DNA of 64,000 bases from contig JAADJZ010000017.1 in the NCBI GenBank assembly GCA_011032825.1, forward strand, positions 310,001 through 374,000. Direction: 5' to 3'. The notes beneath the pieces were generated by a model. It saw nothing but the letters and a program-made list of their open reading frames with translations. It ran no database searches and was not told the origin of the DNA. The stretch is from Massariosphaeria phaeospora. Lineage: Eukaryota; Ascomycota; Dothideomycetes; Pleosporales. This document shows positions 59,253 to 64,000 of the stretch, one piece after another. The first letter of the stretch is position 1. Every line of letters starts with the position of its first letter. Both the position numbers and the translations under genes were made by a program.

Positions 59253-61363
59253 ACGTGTCTGTGCGCGTGCCGAGCCACTTCGCGTGCCGAGCCACTTAAT
59301 ACCATCACGAATTAATTAGAATTGAGGCTGTAGAGCCGCCTATAATTAATATTATCGCGAGATATTTTTCAGGAGTACTATATTGATACTCGCGATTAAA
59401 TTGTACTACTTATATTTATCTGGAAGCTTGACGCTGCGGCCGCGACGCGTTAGGATAGCTGGGGTAGCAGATACGCCCTCTGAGGCCTCCGCAGCATCTC
59501 TAGTATCAACGCTGCGTTTGTAACGCTTTTTGCTCTGTAGAGATAGCTGCGGAGCTTTTCTCTTACCCTTTTGTGAAAATTGTAGAGCTTTTGTAGCGTC
59601 GCGAGCTTCCTTCTGGCGAGCGCGCTTTGCTGCCTTTTCTGCTATCTTCTTCTTCCTAGCTACCTTAGCTGCCTTCCGCGCTATACGCTTTTCCTCTGCA
59701 ATTTTCTCCTTGTATAGCTTAGCTGCCTTCTTCAGCTCTGCCGTCTCTGCTTTTTGAAGCTGCTGCTCCTTCTTCTCTTGCTCTCTAACAGATTGACGAA
59801 CACGTGCCTCCCTTATCTTCCTTGGTAACCAGAAAACAGCTCCACCATGATATTCCTAGCGCTGTTGGAGATCTAGAGCTTTGCCCTTTTTCTTGCGCTT
59901 CTCCTTGATAGATAGCGCCTGCTTAATTCCATCTATCTCATGCTTAAGTAGCTCATTCTGAACAGATAGGTGGTGGAGCGATCGGCGAAGTTTCTGTGTA
60001 TCTTGACTACCTTAATCCTTCACTGCTAATCGTACAAGCCTATCTATCTTTTTTCAGTTATAATCGCTAAGCCCTAATGAGGAGCTATTGCCTAATTCTT
60101 TATCCTGTGCGAACCTATCAAGGATAGGCTTAGAATTAGGTAGTGATATGCCTGTAGCTCTAAAAGAGCTAAGAATAGTTGATTCCTTGAAGGAAGCCTT
60201 CTACGCATTCTAGAATAGAGGAAAGAAGTCGCCCTTAGTGATAGAAGCCAGGCCCTGGCTTCTATGAAGGTATTCTAATAGCTCTGCTAAGTAGGCCGTT
60301 GATAGAGGCTTGAACATTGCTACATCAAGTAGCTGAAGCGTATGAGTCGAATGAGAAAGTAGAATAGCAAGGAGAATCTTATTCTAATCACAGTAGTTGA
60401 TAAAATCCATAGTAATATAGGATCCGTGGCTATCTAGGGTTAAGAGTCGATAGGATCGTCGGGTTTTTTCTTTTGTACAGCGATCAAACACCTGCTCAAG
60501 CTAAGCAAGTCCAATATCGTTGTTTGTCCAGCCAGAGAGTGATGAGGTGATGAATACTAGGTGTTCTCCTGCCTGGATATCGTCTACCTAGCTTGATTGA
60601 ATGCCCTTGTTAGCAGCCTCATAGATAAGGCTTGGAGGCAGAGCAGTTCCATCAGCGCATATACATGCTAGGAGTGTAATCCATGCGCGGCTTCCATCCT
60701 GGAGCGATGCTCTAACTTCCTTCTTCTCCCACATTCGTTGGCTGAATATCCTCTTTGATCTGCCCACAATACCAATCATGAAGCCTTTCTCATCCATATT
60801 GTACGTATGACGAGGATCTATCTGATATTGATCGATCTTGCTATGTAGGAGCTGAAAATAGAGGCGATATTTATCCCCTGAATTAGCTTTGTGGCGATTG
60901 CTGTCCATGCCAACTGTCCATTGTGATATAAGATGAATGCTGTGCCGGTTGATAAAGCGCGTAACCCAGCTCTTACTGACTAGCTCCTGGGCTATCGTTG
61001 ATGCGAAATTTCGTATTATCTCTCTTGTAGGAGGTATATGTCTCTCTGATAATCCTTTGATATACTGTACAAGCTCCTGCTCTTGCTGTGGGTTGAGTTT
61101 CTGTTGATTGATCTTCTTGGCTTTATTGGAGGCCTGAACGCGCTTGTGCCTTCGGGATAACGTAGTTCTGTTGACATTATAGGTGGCAGCGATTTTTCTA
61201 TACGAGAATGATTCTCCTGGATCCAAAGATTCGATCGCATCGATCGCATCGTCGATTGCTCCCATGTTGGTGGAGTTAAGACGCGTCAAAGTTAGGGGGA
61301 TTTCGGTGTTTTGGTGATGGGTGGCTCGGCACGCGAAGTGGCTCGGCACGCGCACAGACACGT
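59253..61363 (-). mobile_element. Fot1/pogo-type element B, 2111 bp
   Basis: Perfect 43-bp inverted ends beginning ACGTGTCTGTG, then two tandem copies of the 17-mer CGCGTGCCGAGCCACTT. TA flanks at 59251-59252 and 61364-61365. Only 7 bp of unrelated DNA plus TA separate it from element A, and its right TA is shared with element C. Confidence 0.93.
59406..61265 (-). pseudogene. transposase of element B, N-terminal 220 codons open, then nonsense codons
   Basis: A 620-codon frame, no indels. The ATG at 61265 gives MGAIDDAIDAIESLDPGESF, then FSYRKIAATYNVNRTTLSRR, SWVTRFINRHSIHLISQW and HTYNMDEKGFMIGIVGRSKR. The frame is open from the start through IYEAANKGIQSS (to 60588) and then meets TAG where the relatives have Trp. 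Later stops again sit at Trp/Gln positions. It is the best preserved N-terminal half of the three and includes the first catalytic Asp. Confidence 0.9.
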
Positions 61364-61365
61364 TA

Positions 61366-63450
61366 CCGTGTCCGTGCGCGTGATGCGCCACCCTCATCAA
61401 AAACAGCTCAAGCATGAATGAAGCTATAGAGCCACCTACAATCAATATTATCACGAGATATTTAGGTGGAGTATTATATTGATACTTGCGATCAATTTGT
61501 ACTACTTGTATTTATCTGGAAGCTTGACGCTGCGGCCGCGACGCGTCAGGATAGCTTGGGCAGCAGATACGCTCTCTGAGGCCTCCGCAGCATCTCTAGC
61601 ATTAACGCTACGTTTGTAACGCTTTCTGCTCTGTAGAGATAGCTGCGCAGCTTTTCTCTTACTCTTCTGTAAAGATTGTAGAGCTTTTGTAGCGTCGCGA
61701 GCCTCCTTCTGGCGAGCCCGCTCTGCTGCCTTTTCTGCCTTCTCTTTCTCCTTCGCTACCTTAGCTGCCTCTCGCGCTACACGCTTTTCCTCTGCAATTT
61801 TCTCCTTGTACAGCTTAGCTGCCTTCCTTAGCTCTGCTGTCTCTGCTTTTTGAAGTTGCTGCTTCTGATTTTCCTGCTCCTTGATTGACTGACGAACACG
61901 TGCCTCCCTTACTTTCCTTGGTAACTAGAAAATAGCTCCACCATGATACTCCTAGCGCTGTTGAAAGTCTAGAGCTTTGCTCTTCTTCTTACGCTTCTTC
62001 TTAATAGATAGAGCCTGCTTAAGCCCATCCATCTTATGCTTGAGTAGGTCATTTTGGACAGATAGGTGGTAGAGCGATTGACGAAGCTTCTGTGTATTCT
62101 TACTGCTCTAATTACTTACTACAGAGCGTACAAGCCTATCCATCTTTTTCCAATCATGATCGCTAAGTAATGATAAGGAGTTTTCTCTTGATTCTTGAGC
62201 TTTGGTGAATCTATTGAGAATAGAATTAGGATTAGGAAGTGATATGCCTGTTGCTCTAAAAGAGCTAAGAATTATTGGTTCCTTAAAGGAGGTCTCCTAC
62301 GCCTTCTAGAATAGTAGGAAGAAGTCGCCTTTAGTGATAGAAAAGAGGCCTTGGCTTGTTTGAAGGTAGTTTGATAGTTCTACTGAGTAGGCAGTTGATA
62401 GAGGCTTGAACATCGCTACATCGAGTGGCTGAAGCGTATGAGTCGAATGAGGAGGTAGGATAGCAAGAAGAATCTTGTTCTGGTCACAGTAGTCGATAAA
62501 ATCCATAGTGATATAGGATCCGTGGCCATCTAGGATTAGAAGTCGATAGGATCGTCGGGTCTTCTGCCTTGTACAGCGATCAAACACCTGCTCAAGCTAG
62601 GCAAGTCCAATATCGTTGTTCGTCCAGCCAGAGGGTGATGAGGTGATAAAGACTGGGTGTTCTCCTGCCTAGATATCGTCTACCTAGCTTGATTGAATGC
62701 CCTTGTTGGCAGCTTCATAGATAAGGCTTGGAGGCAGAGCAGATCCATCAGCGCATATACATGCTAGGAGCGTGATCTATGCGCGATTACCATCCTGGAG
62801 TGATGCTCTAACCTCCTTATTCTCCCACATTTGCCTGCTGAATATTCTTTTTGATCTGCCAACAATACCAATTAGGAAGCCTTTCTCATCCATATTGTAG
62901 ATATGACGAGGATCTATCTGATATTGCTCGAGCTTGCTGTGTAGTAGATGAAAATAGAGGCGATATTTATCCTCTGAGTCAGCTTTGTGGCGATTGCTGT
63001 CCATCCCAGCTGTCCATTGTAAGATAAAGTGATCGCTCTGTCGGTTGATGAAGCTGGTAACCTAGCTCTCGCTAACTGGCTCCTTGGCTATTGTAGAGGC
63101 GAAATTCTGTATCATCTTTCTTGTAGGTGGCAAGTGTCTCTCTGTGAGTCCTTTAATATATCGTATAAGCTCCTGCTCTTGTTGTGGGCTGAGTTTCTGC
63201 TGTTCAAAGTTCTTCGCCTCTAGGGCGCGCGTTATCCCTCGATGCCTTCGGGTCAACGTAGATCGTACAACACCATGCTTAGCAGCAATCTTTCTATATG
63301 AGAAATCTTCGCCAGGTCCTAAGGATTCTATCTCTGCGAGTGCGTCGTCTATTGGAGCCATATTGGTAGAATTATCGCGTGTTGAACTTCTGTTGTTTTT
63401 GATGAGGGTGGCGCATCACGCGAACCGGCGCATCACGCGCACGGACACGG
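61366..63450 (-). mobile_element. Fot1/pogo-type element C, 2085 bp, asymmetric ends
   Basis: Outer termini CCGTGTCCGTG at both ends, TA at 61364-61365 and 63451-63452. The right end carries two copies of CGCGTGATGCGCC spaced 17 bp; the left end has only one, so one 17-bp unit has been lost. The ACCCTCATCAAAAACA sequence follows at both ends. Confidence 0.92.
61502..63361 (-). pseudogene. transposase of element C, broken by nonsense codons
   Basis: A 620-codon frame without indels. The ATG at 63361 gives MAPIDDALAEIESLGPGEDF. Open pieces include 63062-63361 (helix-turn-helix part), 62777-63004 (YNMDEKGFLIGIVGRSKRIF) and 62306-62587 (LLILDGHGSYITMDFIDYCD, then LPPHSTHTLQPLDVAMF). Stops are at Trp/Gln positions of the relatives. 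The ending RRGRSVKLPDKYK-like text matches element B. Confidence 0.9.
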
Positions 63451-63592
63451 TAGCGCCCTTGCTCCTTATCGATAAATATTTTTGATCGAACACCCTGAGA
63501 AACTGCAACACCGAACTAACACAGTCGATTCAACTGTATGAGAAACAGCAGGAGTAAAAGACGCATCATTGAAATTGACTAAAGGGGAATAA

Positions 63593-64000
63593 ATGACGAT
63601 AAATGCTGAACATGATCGAGTAATCAGTAAAAAACGAAAACGAGGCACAGAAAAAGGAAACGAGCTAGTCAAAGGCAGTGGAAAGTTGGTCAAATTCGAC
63701 GACGAGGATGACGCAGAAACAAAGTCTACCCATTCCAAACAGCAGATATCCGTACCGAAGCCGCTCCCAGTGCTAGAGCCGCAATCGAATGATAGACGCA
63801 AGAGCAAAAAGGAGAGAGCTAAGAAGGTCGAAAAGACGACTGAGAATTTTGAAAGTCCGCCATCGGATGTACATGAAATCGGAGGAAAAGCTACAACGTC
63901 TCTGTCTGGCCAAATTCACAGATCAAATGCTTCTCAACCCCAAACAAAACACTCTACGCATCTAGCTAAGCGGTCGAATGCTCATCAGCGCAATGAAACA
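63593..64000 (+). CDS. Lys-rich protein, N-terminal part only (runs off the window)
   Basis: An open frame of 136 codons from the ATG at 63593 to the edge, starting MTINAEHDRVISKKRKRGTE and continuing KLVKFDDEDDAETKS, RRKSKKERAKKVEKTTENF and SNASQPQTKHSTHLAKRSNA. It is highly charged with a KKRKR nuclear-localisation-like patch and an acidic cluster, a composition common in nucleolar proteins. Its start lies 143 bp from the end of element C, which may therefore have landed in its promoter. An upstream exon cannot be excluded. No family can be named from this piece. Confidence 0.55.
   Translation, partial: MTINAEHDRVISKKRKRGTEKGNELVKGSGKLVKFDDEDDAETKSTHSKQQISVPKPLPVLEPQSNDRRKSKKERAKKVEKTTENFESPPSDVHEIGGKATTSLSGQIHRSNASQPQTKHSTHLAKRSNAHQRNET

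Noticed and set aside
57199..63361. In-frame TAG codons in three long frames as a sign of stop-codon reassignment
   Set aside because: Neighbouring host genes use no internal TAG, and the TAG sites fit CpA-to-TpA RIP at Trp and Gln codons.

Overview
The window comes from a filamentous ascomycete (Pezizomycotina; a dothideomycete is plausible but not proven). The evidence is: many spliced genes with 44-120 bp introns using GTNNGT donors and YAG acceptors; fungal-only families (Pkr1, a Pth11-like receptor, DUF6594, fungal cupredoxin, ACS-type MFS); and transposons carrying C-to-T mutations of the repeat-induced point mutation (RIP) type. CDS coordinates below span introns; exon borders are in the evidence and were checked for reading-frame continuity by hand.

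1-24.9 kb is mostly core genome: an Lgl/Sro7 exocytosis protein (cut by the left edge), a Gln/Pro-rich nuclear-type protein, a PPR-like helical protein, an MFS transporter, a Ser-rich conserved protein, ribosomal protein eL29 (four tiny exons), an AMMECR1 protein, an AMSH-type JAMM deubiquitinase, the V-ATPase assembly factor Pkr1, a Cys-rich orphan, a divergent SDHAF3/Mtq2 pair, a secreted FAD-linked oxidase and a secreted cupredoxin whose frame is broken after the signal peptide.

24.9-35.6 kb is accessory: a DUF6594 membrane protein, a newly assembled 105-residue three-exon protein, a stand-alone caspase-like (C14) protein and a GH27 alpha-galactosidase, with about 2.7 kb of apparently gene-free DNA before them and a 40-bp-arm hairpin after them.

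35.7-47.9 kb is one AT-rich, RIP-like block framed by a 32-bp inverted repeat (30/32 matching) exactly at the base-composition borders. It is a nest of transposons: four pogo-type TIR elements, two 424-bp MITEs and three copies of an ~395-bp hAT-like MITE with recognisable 8-bp target duplications, several inserted in one another.

47.9-57.1 kb returns to genes: a Pth11-like seven-helix receptor, the GPI-GlcNAc transferase subunit Gpi1, a small two-helix membrane protein and the CCCH/FG nucleoporin Nup42. 57.1-63.5 kb holds three adjacent full-length Fot1/pogo elements, each with one 620-628-codon transposase frame interrupted only by nonsense codons that fit RIP. A Lys-rich gene starts at 63.6 kb and runs off the right edge.

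The most interesting signal is in the transposon ends. In every TIR element of both groups the conserved outer end is followed by two direct copies of a 12-14 bp motif set 17 bp apart, and that motif differs from element to element. Seventeen bp is the length of the CENP-B box, and these transposases belong to the pogo/CENP-B lineage. This suggests paired, element-specific transposase sites.
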